A stretch of 64,000 nucleotides of DNA from Pseudovirgaria hyperparasitica. Lineage: Eukaryota; Ascomycota; Dothideomycetes; Acrospermales; Acrospermaceae. Positions 1-11,659 of this stretch are shown piece by piece. A program made the translations under genes and the position numbers. The notes beneath the pieces were generated by a model. That model was not told the origin of the DNA, ran no database searches, and was given only the letters and a program-made list of their open reading frames with translations. The stretch is taken from NCBI RefSeq assembly GCF_010093815.1, contig NW_022985560.1, positions 431,501 to 495,500 on the forward strand, given 5' to 3'. Positions within the stretch are counted from its first letter, which is position 1, and each line of letters opens with the position of its first letter.

Positions 1-827
1 ACAACGCACTTGTCAGACATTAGAGCATATGCTGGCATTTCTAGTACCATGGATGAGCAGCGACATGGCATATTATGGTGTACTACTAATTCTGCCAGAA
101 AACAGGGGTCGTCTGGGCACTCGGATTTTCGCACTCAAAACATCAAGTCCAACGTCCTCACATTGTAGACTCGTTTCACAGGCTACGAAGCACCTTTATT
201 CTTGCCTAGCTACTCCCTAGGAATCGCGATTCCTACGAACCGATGTATCTTCGAGCCGCCTTAGTCCCAGCGCCATCTTGACATTCCAGCCCAGCCTGAA
301 CGTCAACCACGCATATGCAATTGTCTGTCACCCTCCAACGGAAACATCCCAATTTGTATCTCACTTACTTTCCGATCTTTTCGAGGCCGCTAGTCTTCCT
401 GGTTGGTAATCACGACACATACTGGTCACATGATTGGTAGCTGTCTGTTCACATACCAGTACATGTTGGTTAGTGCTCAACACTGACATAATTCAGGGGC
501 ACATGCTACACAGACACCCACAATGGATAGATGGTTGTCGTTCAGTATGCGCAGAGACCCGCATCTCCACTTAGAAACAGCGTCCTATCCCCGCATTTCC
601 ACGACTACTTGGAAGACATGAGCAGTTCATGTTGAGTATCTACACATGGAATTTAGAGCCCAACGAACGTCATCGTCAGCTCTACGTACATTGGAGCCTA
701 GGAGTTGTCAACGTCAGCTTCCCACATATATCATATATTTTGATTTCATGACGACATTCCCAGTCCCTCCGCGAGTAATTGAGTCTCCACACCCATGATT
801 TACGAGACGAGGCAGGATGAAAATACG
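1..827. other. Left-edge non-coding stretch
   Basis: I see no credible gene here. The one short open frame near the left end has no family resemblance. The right part should hold the promoter of the downstream esterase. Confidence 0.5.
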
Positions 828-834
828 TATTAAA
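828..834 (+). promoter_or_regulatory. TATA-like box of the carboxylesterase
   Basis: TATTAAA lies about 60 bp upstream of the chosen ATG at 893. Position and sequence fit a core promoter. This is inferred from sequence only. Confidence 0.35.
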
Positions 835-892
835 CCCCTATCACGGAGACCATAATGGCTTTGTGATAGCACCTAACATTCAATCCGTTACA

Positions 893-2589
893 ATGCTTCT
901 ATCGGCAAGATTTTCGGCTACTTCAGCCATACTGTTCCTACAACAGACCGTGTCAGCGGCGCTGTACAACCAGGTCGTCAGTACTGAGTACGGTCCAGTC
1001 CAAGGTTTCCAATACTTCAACAACTCCGCAAACTTATCAAATCCATCCGGAAACGTCGCTGCCTTCCTCGGCGTCCCCTATGCCGCAGATACGTCTTACG
1101 AGAATCGCTGGCGTGAAGCTCAACCCCGTGAGCCGTGGAATGACACTCTTCATGCAATCGCATTTGGCCCGGCTTGTCCAATCGCCTCGCAGGCCCAAGC
1201 AGGCTTTACATTGAGCGAGGATTGTCTGAGCGTCAACATTTGGACAAACGCAAAGTCGTCCGCCGATCGCCTGCCTGTCTTTCTGTGGAGCTATGGGTCT
1301 GGTGAGACGAGTGGCGAGGCGCTCTATGACGGAGGCGGACTCGCAACCCAGGATGTGGTTGTAGTCACATACAACTATCGCGACGCTGCATTCGGGTTTC
1401 TTGCACATCCAGACCTGAGTGCGGAGAGTGGCCGCAATACAAGTGGCAACTATGGAATCATGGACATGTTCACGGCGCTGCGTTGGATTAAGTCGAACAT
1501 CGCGAACTTTGGCGGTGATCCGGATCACATCGTCATTGGTGGCCAATCATTTGGGTCTGCACAGGTATATCATGCAGTCAATAGCCCTCTTGCTAAAGGT
1601 CTCTTCAAAGGCATGATCGCAGAAAGTGGCATCCGCGATCCTTACGACTACATGCTCGCCGGTCTTGCAGACAGCTATTCCACCTTGGATGTAGCGTTGA
1701 AGAGAGGGGTCAACTACACAAAGAACCATAATGTTTCGAGCATCGCCGAACTCCGAGCACTGTCCATGGAGAGCCTGCTGTCCGGTAGTGATGACAGAGA
1801 CTATAGCTTATCGAATGTGACCGCACTATGGACCATGAACCCACCTCTCTACAAGACAGTACTCGACGGCTACGTCGTTCCGTCGACATATCTCAAGACC
1901 CTCGAGACCGGCCCAGCCTCCGATGTACCCATGATCACTGGTAACAACCGCGATGAATCTGGCGCTTCAACAGGGACATCCTACACGCTCAGCCAATACT
2001 ACCTCTACAACAGCCTCAAATACGGCAACCTCTCCTCCCGCTACTTCTCGCTCTACCCGGCCCATAACTCCTCGCAAGGCAACCGTGCATGGAACGCTGC
2101 GGCGCGCGACACATCACTCGTCTCTTCGTGGTTGTTCAGTCAGAAATGGTACAAGAAGGCGACAAGCCCGTTCTACACGTACTACTGGGATTATGCGCCG
2201 CCAGGCCAGAGCCAGGGCGCGTACCATATGGCAGAGATCAACTACGTGCTGAACAACCTGTACAAGACAGACAGACCATGGACGGCGTATGACTACTGGC
2301 TTGCAGATGTCATGTCAAGTGTAAGTCGTCTCCCCTTTCACTCCTTCTGAAACATCCCCACGCAGTCTTACTCACCACGCATAATATTTAGTATTGGGCA
2401 AACTTCATTAAAACACTAGATCCGAACACTGGCGGCTCGTATCGCAATGGCAGCCTGCCAACGTGGGCGCCAACTGACGCAAGGCAGGAGGTCATGCATA
2501 CAGGCACACAGTTTGGCAATGTCCCTATCGCGCAGCCGGCGCAGGTAGACTTGATCTCGGACTGGTTTGCGACGCAGCCGCCGTATTAG
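893..2589 (+). CDS. Secreted type-B carboxylesterase (alpha/beta hydrolase)
   Basis: Two exons, 893..2320 and 2392..2589, encode 541 aa. The intron starts GTAAGT and ends TTTAG, and joining in phase 0 gives SYWANFIKTLDPN, a typical C-terminal motif of the family. The protein begins with a signal-peptide-like segment (MLLSARFSATSAILFLQ). The catalytic triad looks complete: Ser219 in GGQSFGSA, Glu355 in NNRDESG and His445 in GAYHMAEI. The EDCLSVNIW motif is also present, and several N-x-S/T sequons fit a secreted glycoprotein. Family members hydrolyse carboxylic esters and lipids; the substrate here is unknown. The ATG at 893 was chosen because the signal peptide starts there and no ATG lies upstream in frame. 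Confidence 0.9.
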
Positions 2590-4554
2590 TCAGTGATTAT
2601 TCTTACCTGCTAGGTACTAGTAGTAGCCCTAGAAATTTATGAGGCAGACAACATGTCTCAGTCAGATCATGCGGTATAGAACTCGGTCTTTGCTCATATG
2701 CGTTTACAAGTCATAGCCTCACCGCCAGTGTCAGTCAGCCCACCACGATGTATAGATATTACGAATTATAAGACACCATAGACATACAATCTACAATGTA
2801 CAATATAGAACACACAGCAAAAAACCATCCCCAACCTCACTCTCGACCCCGCACACGTGCAGCTCAACATGTGCATGTGAATATAACCAACGAAGAATTC
2901 TCCCCAACCCGCTAATTACACGGCCCATTCATTCTATGTTTCCATCCCTCTCATCCATGCATCCATGTGACTGACATCCGCGCCGCGCGTATCGATACGT
3001 TCCCGGCGTGCCGCCCGTTTCGAAGCGAACGAATACCCGGTAGAAGGAAAGAATTCGAGTCCGAGTGAAGTAATAGACTAGTATCATTGTAAGTGTATGT
3101 GGGTGTGTGTGGGTGTAATGTGCTGTCGGGTGTTGCTGGTGCCGCTGCTTTCGGATGTACCTGCTTACCGCCGCCTGTCAGGATGGCGTTATTAGGATGT
3201 GTTTTCGAAGATCTCGCCTAGGAATGCTGTGCCTGTTGCCTTTTCGTTGTCGTTGTCGTCGTCGTCCAGGATCGTTCTCCGAGGGATGCCAGCCAGGAAC
3301 CAACTACTGGTCCGCGCTCTGCTGGTAATTAGGTTATTTCCATGGCATACGTATCGTGTTGTGATTTATCTATGTTATGTGCATTACATTATGTTATCCA
3401 AACAACAGCTTCTGCCAATCTATCCAATACCATACATAACTCAACTCTCACAGTGGAATAACTTCATCCCTATCTCCCCCTCTTCCATGTTCCCCACAGT
3501 GATTAATAAATGATGTCCTCATGCATGCTAACTTCTCCTTGCCTCGCCCCATCAAGCCCACCGCCAACCCTCCAGAAGAAAACCCCTCTACCCGCTTGCC
3601 ACATCCCACTTCAACCTCTACCTCCTCCTATTCAAGTTTTGCCGCACATGTGCATTTTCCCTTTGACTTGGCCTAGATGCATCCAAGCGGGGCCCAGTGA
3701 ACGCGAACGCGCGGCATGTTCAGCGGGCGGCTAGTGCGACGACTAATTACTCCTTTTGACGGGGTCCCACATACATGGATTGATAAATGGGCGCTTGCCA
3801 AACCTCACCCGAAGGACCCCAGCCCGGGTAGCCCAGCGACAAGCATACCATGCCATCCAGTGGCCCACTCGGTTTTCGGCTTCGGCAGTGACGCGTAGCG
3901 CACTATATGAGAGCGTAGTACAGCGAGGAAAAAGAGGCTCAGTGCAAGACTGATTTAGTGTGATGTGTGAAACTATGGTTGTTGGACTGGTTCGGTTCGC
4001 TGTGGCGCGCGCCGGTGAAGACCGCGAGGAAATGAGAAATAATATTATTATAATAATAGTGTGGACTGAGGGAAAACTGTAAAATCGAGGAGTCGTAAGA
4101 TTGTGGGCCGGATACGTGCGGCGGTGCACAAAATGCATTAGGGTGGGTTCGGCACAGTCAGGTCATTGAATAAACACAAATGATTTGTGGTAAAGATTTT
4201 TTGGGGTGGTAGAATAAGTAGTTAGGATACTGCAGAAGGATATGGTACTCCTGTTCATAACTCCCGAGTTTCCCATACCTCTATGCAAGACGCATGGAAT
4301 ATCAAAGAATATCAATAACATCAAATAGTCCGTGCATCCCAAGCGCCATGGCTAAATCGTCCGTGCAGACTGTATTGCTCGTGATTGATGCATGAAAGTA
4401 AAGAGTCGCAGTACACAGTACGCAGCGTCGTAACGTCAACGAATCCCAGGGGTATTCCCAACCTGTTACATAAAGTATAAACATGAAATGAAGTAACTAG
4501 TACTGTTAAGAAACGAGGGTGTTGAGGTCACTGCCTCATAGATGAGCTTCAGGC
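2590..4554. other. Intergenic region, about 2 kb, no gene seen
   Basis: Both flanking genes end towards this region, so it is a convergent intergenic stretch. It holds simple-sequence tracts: GT-rich around 3090-3115 and a TCGTTG/TCGTCG run around 3240-3270. Several short open frames on both strands have low-complexity translations and no recognisable domain. Confidence 0.5.
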
Positions 4555-5438
4555 TTATTGCATAGGGGAGCTGCTGACGAGCTCCTTCAACAACGGCTTC
4601 CAGTCACCACTGCTGTTCATGAGTAGTGTGGTGGTAGGGATGAAGCCACCGTCGTTGGGCAGGACAGGCATGGCACCAAAGAAAGCATACTGGTGGACGA
4701 TATCGGCGCCGTCCATGTAGTTGGCCCAAGTCTTGGTCATGGAGTCAACGGTGCCCTGGTCGGTGCTGGTTGAAGCAATCTCTGAGAGAATGATGGGGAA
4801 CGGGTGCTCGCCGTGGCGCGCTTCAAGCCAGCTTTGGAGATTGTCGGGAACCTTGTCGTAGAAATGAAGGCCAAGGAAGTCGGGCTGGCTGGTGATCTTG
4901 CCAAAGAACTCGTTGAGCCAGTCAACACTGGCCTGTGTGTTGGTGATACCGGGAGAGACAAGTTTGCAGCCAGTGGAAGCCCTCATGGGGGCAAGGATGG
5001 TGTTCCACGCATCGGCAGCGGCTTGAGGGCTTATGCCATTGAGTTCAGGTTCATTGAAAGTGTGAACGATAGCGCCTGGGTTGGCTTGTGCGAAGTTTTG
5101 GGCGAATTGAAAGTTTTGACCAGTGGTTTCTGCCATAGTGCGAATAGTAGGTTGGAAGTATTGAGTCTTCTCTAAAGCTGGTGGAGTCCTACGAGGTATT
5201 AGTGTCTAACCAGGATGTAAAATGCAAAAGCTCCAAATTACCATGTGTTCCAATTTAGAACGCCGACCATCTGGCTTTCTCCAAAGTGGGCATCGTTAAT
5301 TTTGGTGTTTTGGTCTCCGTTGGTGTAATCCCAAAGGAGAAGTCTCTTTGGTGCTGCCGTGCGGGCGACGATAGGTGCTGCTACAGAGAGCGTAGAGCAA
5401 GCGAGAAGGAAGGACAGGGTTGAAGTGATTTGAACCAT
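4555..5438 (-). CDS. Secreted GH128-type glycosyl hydrolase (Asl1-like)
   Basis: Two exons on the minus strand, 5438..5242 and 5188..4555, encode 276 aa. The join (donor GTAATT, acceptor CGTAG) restores the frame as NWNTW-TPPALEK. An N-terminal signal peptide runs MVQITSTLSFLLACSTLSVA. The single domain resembles the Asl1-like catalytic TIM barrel (GH128, beta-1,3-glucanases): FNEPELN at 110-116 carries the presumed acid/base Glu112, and LSEIAS carries the presumed nucleophile Glu202. A short GLHFYDKV strand lies between them. The likely role is cell-wall beta-glucan processing outside the cell. There is no binding module or GPI signal. The start is the first ATG before the signal peptide. 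Confidence 0.87.
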
Positions 5439-8014
5439 CTTGAAGGATTGTGTGTTAACAGAGGAAGAAAAAAAATAATAAATTGAGAAGGATAGTGGTG
5501 CGAACTGCAATTGAACTTATGGATAGAGGCGGAACAATGTGCTGGGGACGCACAGTATTTATCTCACAATGCAGGCAGACTAGGCAAGCGCCGTTATTTC
5601 CCTTTCCCCCGGATAGGAACAGTGTCGGAGTGTCGATTACGCGGTACGATTTGCCAACAGGCCTTGTTGACAGTGTTCTGGTATGGCTTAAGCCTATTCC
5701 ATGGAATGGACCAACCAGGAACTAGCGCCATGCCATATTGTTTTTTTCAGACTCTTAAACAAGCCAGACTGCGGGCCGGTGGGGCGAGGGCGGAAGACTC
5801 CTGGTTTCGAGAGTCTGATCAATCAGCGTCTCCGTTGAAGCATCCCACGTAGCCTGATATTGTTGCCCCAAGCCCTCTGCAGAATAGTAGCAGGGATAAT
5901 TTTGGAGACGGCTGATGGTTATGGTTGGCCTTATGCCGCACAGACGGCAGCCGGCGCCAGGAACCAGGAAGCCCAGGAACGCGTTCTCATTTAGTCACTT
6001 TGGCGCAAAGTACCCGCTGTTGCAAAGTCGCCCGAGGGGGCCGGTCGTCCACCAGCAACGTGTTAACTCATACGGTTGACAGGCTTCAGGCCTCGATCCG
6101 ATGTGCCCCTGGTTGCGCGTCTCCCGCCGGTTGCCTTTGCGGCATGATTTGGTATTAGTAAACGGGGGTAGATGCATCGCAACGGTCTGCTCAAGACTCG
6201 CGCCGAGGCTTCACATCGGTCTGTGAAGTTGCCATCGGTGTGCATATGCCCAGCGGTGACCGAGGCGTGAGGATATGCTCCGCCATGCTTTGCTGACGGG
6301 AGCCGGGAGCCCTATTTGTTGGCTACATCTGCAGTTGTCAGGTAAGCAGGAACAGGAAAGTTACTGCGCCGATCTGACACTTTGTTATCCCAGCGCTGGC
6401 AGAAATTGACGTGGCCGTGGCGATCGCTAGCCAGGTGGAGCACTCCTATCCTTCGCAGGACACGTTTCGATGTGGTGATCATCACTCATCTTACTCGCAG
6501 GGCAGTTATGCTTTGCCCGAATCAGAATGTTATGTCCACCCACTGTACCCAGCTTTAAACCACACGGCGAGAACCGTTCTCTGTTATGGTGCGCTTGTGT
6601 TGTCTGATATTGTAATATATGTGCACACTGGCGCTGTGCCTTTCGGTGGTTTCTATCACGTAATGTGGCTGACAGAGACTCCAATTCATGTAGGAGGCCG
6701 GAGTGCTGTGGAGACGAAGTCGTGGCTCTTGTGCAAAACACCTGGAGGACCTGCAAACCAAGAACCAAGGAGATCCGTTTTCTCAGGAGTCGAGCAACGG
6801 TTGGAGACCCAACATTGAAACCGTTTCTTGTTGTCCATCAGGGATTAGAAAAGAGCTGGTCTGCATACGTTAGGCAGATTGCTTGGGTTTACCGGCAATC
6901 AAAGCAGGACCACTATTTGCATATGTTTCAATTCGACAAGAGTAATTTCATGCCTGAGCTTGTACACTCAACAACTGTGTCCCTGCTCGCAAAGATACTT
7001 TCGTTGGGTGTCTTGGTGACCCACGGCCAGGAAGACTCTCAAATCTAAAGTTGAGCAGCATGAGGTCTCAATCAACATTACGTCGCTTCATTAGTACACA
7101 GAAGCCAGATCCTGTGCTGCATCAGGTCCGCTAGCGGTGAAGCCCCAAGAGCGACGTCGCTGCAACATGACCCAGTTCGCTTGAGATGTCGCGATTATTC
7201 CTTGCAGTGATTAGTAATTAGGTGAAGTAGCAATCCACCTCGTTAATGATGCCTAGTGGTGTTATGTGGCCCCAAATGGATATTGCCGACAACGATAATG
7301 CAAGAATGAGGCCGCATGTCGCCACAGAGGATGCCATGCAAACAGCAACAGCAAGACGACGTTGGCTATCGATTAACGTCTTCATCGAATCTCGAGCCGG
7401 TGCAAATCTCCCTTTCTATTCCCTGGCAAGCCTGCAATATGCCCTTGTGCTTGACATCTTGTCGTTGCCAACCGCCTCGCCAAAGCGATGACGACGAGAG
7501 CGGAATGTAAGGTGTTGGACCAACGCCAAGGCAGTTTGCAACCTCATGCTTCGACATTGCAGCTATGTTTCAGACCAGAGGTACTAGAGCAGGACGATTG
7601 TCCTGGGCTTAAAATAAACTAGGGGCCAGTTGAATGTATTTCTGTCCGCAGAGGCTCAGAGGATGAGGGTGAGATCCATGATCCATCGCGCCATTGACGT
7701 CGGGGCCATTGAGCATTCGCAGAGGTTTAGGCAGAGGGCAGTCTGACATAGGCGGTAATTCTTCCGCTCCATGATGGCGGTATGAAGTAAAGTTGCTACC
7801 AGAGACGAGTTACGATTGGAGGAGGTTGTGGAAGCAAAACGTCCGAGAGGTTGTTGTGTTGGCTCTCCGCTAGCTTTCGACCCCGCCATCAGATGCGGAA
7901 GCGTTACCCAATCCGGCAGCTTCAACAGTTGCAATAATCACTATTATTATCGTCTGGCCCCTCAGTGATCCTATAGGTATCTCTCACCTACGTCTGCGGT
8001 CGATCAATGTCGTT
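5439..8014. other. Gene-poor stretch, about 2.6 kb
   Basis: This lies between the divergent GH128 and DUF89 genes. Many overlapping short open frames occur on both strands, but their translations are Cys/Arg/His-rich and look like chance frames. The ends should hold the two promoters. I found no repeat, transposon end or RNA gene I could support. Confidence 0.5.
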
Positions 8015-9710
8015 ATGGAGTACGATACCAAAACCCGTCAGTCGATTATTCTACCTGCATTGATCATGTGCTGACAGCCTCTAGCTCAATGGCAAACCTC
8101 AGACAAGCTATCCTTCGCGTATCCCTCTGCTCGCGACCGATGGCCTGTGATACTCGTACGCATGCTCACTAAATGGCATATGAAGACAATACAGCTGACC
8201 GAGATTAAGACCCAAGGCATCGACGACGTCCATCGCGCTGTCAGTGACGCCACCGATCCCGTAGCACAGAAAGAAGGCAAGGCAATTATCGAGCAATTGG
8301 CGAAGCTCAAGTATGAGCTCCAGCACAATAGGAATCTAACGTGGGTTGCTTCAACATCGAGGTTCAGGCCGACAGCTGATTCGATCGCAGCCCTCTTGAG
8401 GAAGACGGATATCCTGACATCGCAGAATATAACAAAGAGCTCGAGCAGCGCGGGAGTCCACAATGGTTCGACGTGACTTGGCTGTATTCCGAATGCTACA
8501 TGTACAGGTGCGAGGGTCAAGAGTCTCATTACCATACGCATGCTGACGCGCACAAGGTAGACGTATGAGCAACTTCTTCAAACTTTCTACAAAGTGGAAG
8601 AACTACGACCTCTTCGCCAAGCAGAAAATGTCTGGCTTCCATTCCTCTCGACGCGCCGTCATCGAATTGGCTACACGCTACAAGGACATTGTAACGCAGC
8701 TAGAGACCAAGCACACTTTGCAAGGTGCCAAATCGCCCGAAGAGCTGGAACAAGCCGAAAAGGTACTGTTCTCGGAGATGTGCGAGATCTGCCTATGGGG
8801 AAATGCCACAGATCTTTCTTTGATGACCAACTTGTCATCAGTGGATTTCTCTAAGATTCAAGGAGCAGCAGCAAGGAAAGCGTCGGAGAAGAATGTACTT
8901 GCGAATGATCTTGGTGCTGCATTTGAAGCATTAAACAATGCGAAGAAAGCAAACATCCCCGACAGACGCGTGGACTTTGTTCTTGATAACGCAGGTTTTG
9001 AGCTCTTTGTCGATCTCATACTTGCTAGCTACCTTCTCGCCGCAGGTCTAGCTACCTCAGTCGTCCTCCACCCCAAGAACATCCCATGGTTCGTATCAGA
9101 TGTAACACCCAAGGACTTTGGAGACCTGCTCAGTGTCCTCGCCGATCCACAAGCCTTCTATTCCTCGGAATCAGAGGACGATAAGCGCAACGGCACAAAG
9201 CCCGACCCTCTATCCGACAAAGAGATTGAGGAGATCCAATTCCTGTTCCAACACTGGGGACGTCTCCACGGCGAAGGCGGGCTCGTCATCCGTCCAAATC
9301 TGTTCTGGACCGGTCCAGGCAGCTTCTGGCGCCTGCCTAAGGTCGAACCAGAGCTCTACAATGACCTCAAGGCAAGCCAGCTGGTTATTTTTAAGGGTGA
9401 CCTCAACTATCGTAAACTGACAGCCGACGTAAGTATATGTGACATGACCCCCCCAACGTAAAGGTTTTAATTGATTCATCAGGCCATGTGGGATCCCGCC
9501 ACACCTTTCTCCGAAGCCATCGGTCCTCTGGGCCCAGGCTCGGGCCTCCGTGTGATGACACTGCGCACTTGTAAGGGCGACGTCATCTGTGGTCTGCCAA
9601 AAGGCAAGGACGAGGAGCTACGTGCCACTGATAACGATACCAGTGGTGCGAGAAAATGGGCGTGGACTGGTAAGTATGCCGTAATCCAATTCAATAATGG
9701 TAAAGCTTAA
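8015..9710 (+). CDS. DUF89/ARMT1-type damage-control phosphatase
   Basis: Six exons, 8015..8036, 8085..8155, 8210..8340, 8391..8507, 8561..9428 and 9483..9710, encode 478 aa. All five joins keep frame and rebuild family motifs: MEYDTKTPQW, SFAYPSARDRWPVIL, EYNKELEQRG, WLYSECYMYRRM and KLTADAMWDP. The DUF89 metal-binding signature DNAGFELFVDL is intact, and FKGDLNYRKL near the C-terminus is the conserved Lys/Asp strand. Family members are metal-dependent phosphatases that remove damaged or excess phosphometabolites such as sugar phosphates; this branch includes yeast YMR027W and human ARMT1. It is probably cytosolic. The second intron is 54 bp, stop-free and ends in AAG. A CAG 15 bp upstream is an alternative acceptor, but would give a 39-bp intron. 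Confidence 0.9.
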
Positions 9711-11582
9711 GTTTCAACTCCGTCTGAACGTCACCTGCATGAAACACGGATGATAGATTTTATATAGAGGCATAAACACTTAAGTGTCAGAATATGCATT
9801 TGTTTGTTGCCGTAAATTACCCAATTAGTATTAAATTGCGCCCTATTATGTGCGAACGTGGATGGATCTCAGGACGCCCGCTACAGAATAGCAAACACAT
9901 AGTGATATATGTCCGAGGTAGACTCTCACGCTCAGGAGGCTTTCAGCACTCAAACCTCCCATTTCATACATGCAGCGAGCGAGACCAATTTGTCCGTGTT
10001 CTCATGAAACATATCCTACAACGCTCGCAAAAAAGGCACTAATTCAAGTCTAATCAAGAAACAGACATGCACATATGTGTATCTCTTCCACACGAATGTC
10101 TATAATGCCACTCTGTAAAACACTCACGGGGCATCCGTAAAGCATATATATTCAGAGACCTTACCACTATCGCCAATAGTATGATCTGCTGGTCGCTACA
10201 AAAAAATAAGCAACGGAGGTTGTATACCGTAGTGGGGCATATGGTCTGAAACAATGGTATGTATTGCTGATTTCGCCTTGCTGTTCCACCCTTTGTGTAG
10301 ATAATGGTATGTCCCCATTGTTCCGCTCACCTATCTCACGTGTATGAAAATCTACTGTGAAGACAGTCCTCGATGTTAGTTGGACTTCACACTGACGTTT
10401 CAGGGGTCGTTGGGTATCATGGTTCATGCAGTCGTGTACGTGAAGTCCATGTGAAGACTTCACCAGAAGACCAGAGTAGTGGATATAGCTTCCGCGGCTG
10501 GAAGTTCGTTCGCCAACATCGTCTTCATGCAAAGCTAGTAATATTTTAAGGACACCGCAGATGCAGCTAGGGAGATGAACGGATAGATGTGCAGTCATAG
10601 TGTCGGTATCTGAAGGTCGTTAGTTAAAAGGTGTATCATAGCGCCCCTTACGTATTCAATGCTTTTACGATATGACTCTAGATCTAGATATTTGGACAAA
10701 ATAGATGCTTATGTGACACGACATGATGTGCCTTGAGGAGAATTGTCGTCGATTTTTGAAGGCTAGTGCTGTATTTGAGATCTTGAGACTGTAATTTGGA
10801 GCAGTTAGAACTCGTCTGAATCCTTTAGAGACGCTGATATTCTCCACAGTGAGCATTTACATCTTGACCCACGCCGTGGCGTTGCCCAGCAGGGGCGTAA
10901 CACTCACGACTGTGCAACTTTTGTCCTGGAAGAAGGACTGTGCAACGCGAGGCGATCATCATGCATCCTTGAAGTGTTCCTGGAAACACCGTGCATGCTG
11001 TTGTACTTTAGTGGTGCTGTCATACGTCGTTATTTCCAGTTGCAGGTAATGCGCCACTTAACTTACAGCTACAGACATGACACCTGCGATTGGGACAAGT
11101 GATCTAAAGGAGGCTGACAGCGACCTAGTGAGATTGGAACCATATTTGATGCGCCTAACGCTGTCCTAGGGCTGGATATGTTACTGTCTACGCATGGAGA
11201 GCGCATGCTCGACAATCCACCCCTATGGTCATTTTGAGGCGCAAAGTGGTCGTAATCCAACCAAGGCTGGATGGGGAAATGGAGGTCATCCAGAATACGA
11301 TATTAACATTAACGGTGTACACGCTTCCTTATCACTCAGAGATCAATTACCAGATTCGTTGAGCCACATGCACTCTGCCGTCAACTGCAAGCAGAGAGCG
11401 TGGTGCCCGGCATCGCCGGGGTGAGGTATGATCGAGATACGAGCAATGCCTCGACGGCCCTTGTACGGTGATACTTCAAGATATTGTCACTAGGTGATAG
11501 TGAGACATTGAAGTGTAAGTGAATTTGATGAGTTCGGCGGCAAAGTGGGTCTGGGACAGATTAGTTGGCGGTGACATACAGA
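9711..11582. other. Gene-poor stretch, about 1.9 kb
   Basis: No gene could be supported. The longest open frame (minus strand, near 10167-10598) has a His/Tyr/Arg/Ser-rich translation without family resemblance. The right end should carry the HypX-like promoter. Confidence 0.5.
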
Positions 11583-11588
11583 TATAAA
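11583..11588 (+). promoter_or_regulatory. TATA box of the HypX-like gene
   Basis: A perfect TATAAA lies 72 bp upstream of the chosen ATG at 11660. It nearly abuts an ATG at 11590, so that upstream ATG is unlikely to be in the mRNA. Confidence 0.45.
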
Positions 11589-11659
11589 CATGTCTGCACT
11601 GGTAAGAGCGTTCGTCTTGTCCAAGCCCTACCTTCTTTCAGGACAAGTTTTCAGCGAAA

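Noticed and set aside
3743-4138. 131-codon minus-strand frame
   Set aside because: Low-complexity, with Ile and Ser runs from AT-rich DNA; no protein-like order.
10167-10598. 143-codon minus-strand frame
   Set aside because: Starts with ATG but is His/Tyr/Arg/Ser-rich with no domain-like pattern and no supporting splice or promoter signals.
11590-11641. Upstream ATG and 40-bp intron that would add 10 residues to the HypX-like protein
   Set aside because: The ATG is two bases after a TATAAA box and the intron is very short; family members start at MRILFL.
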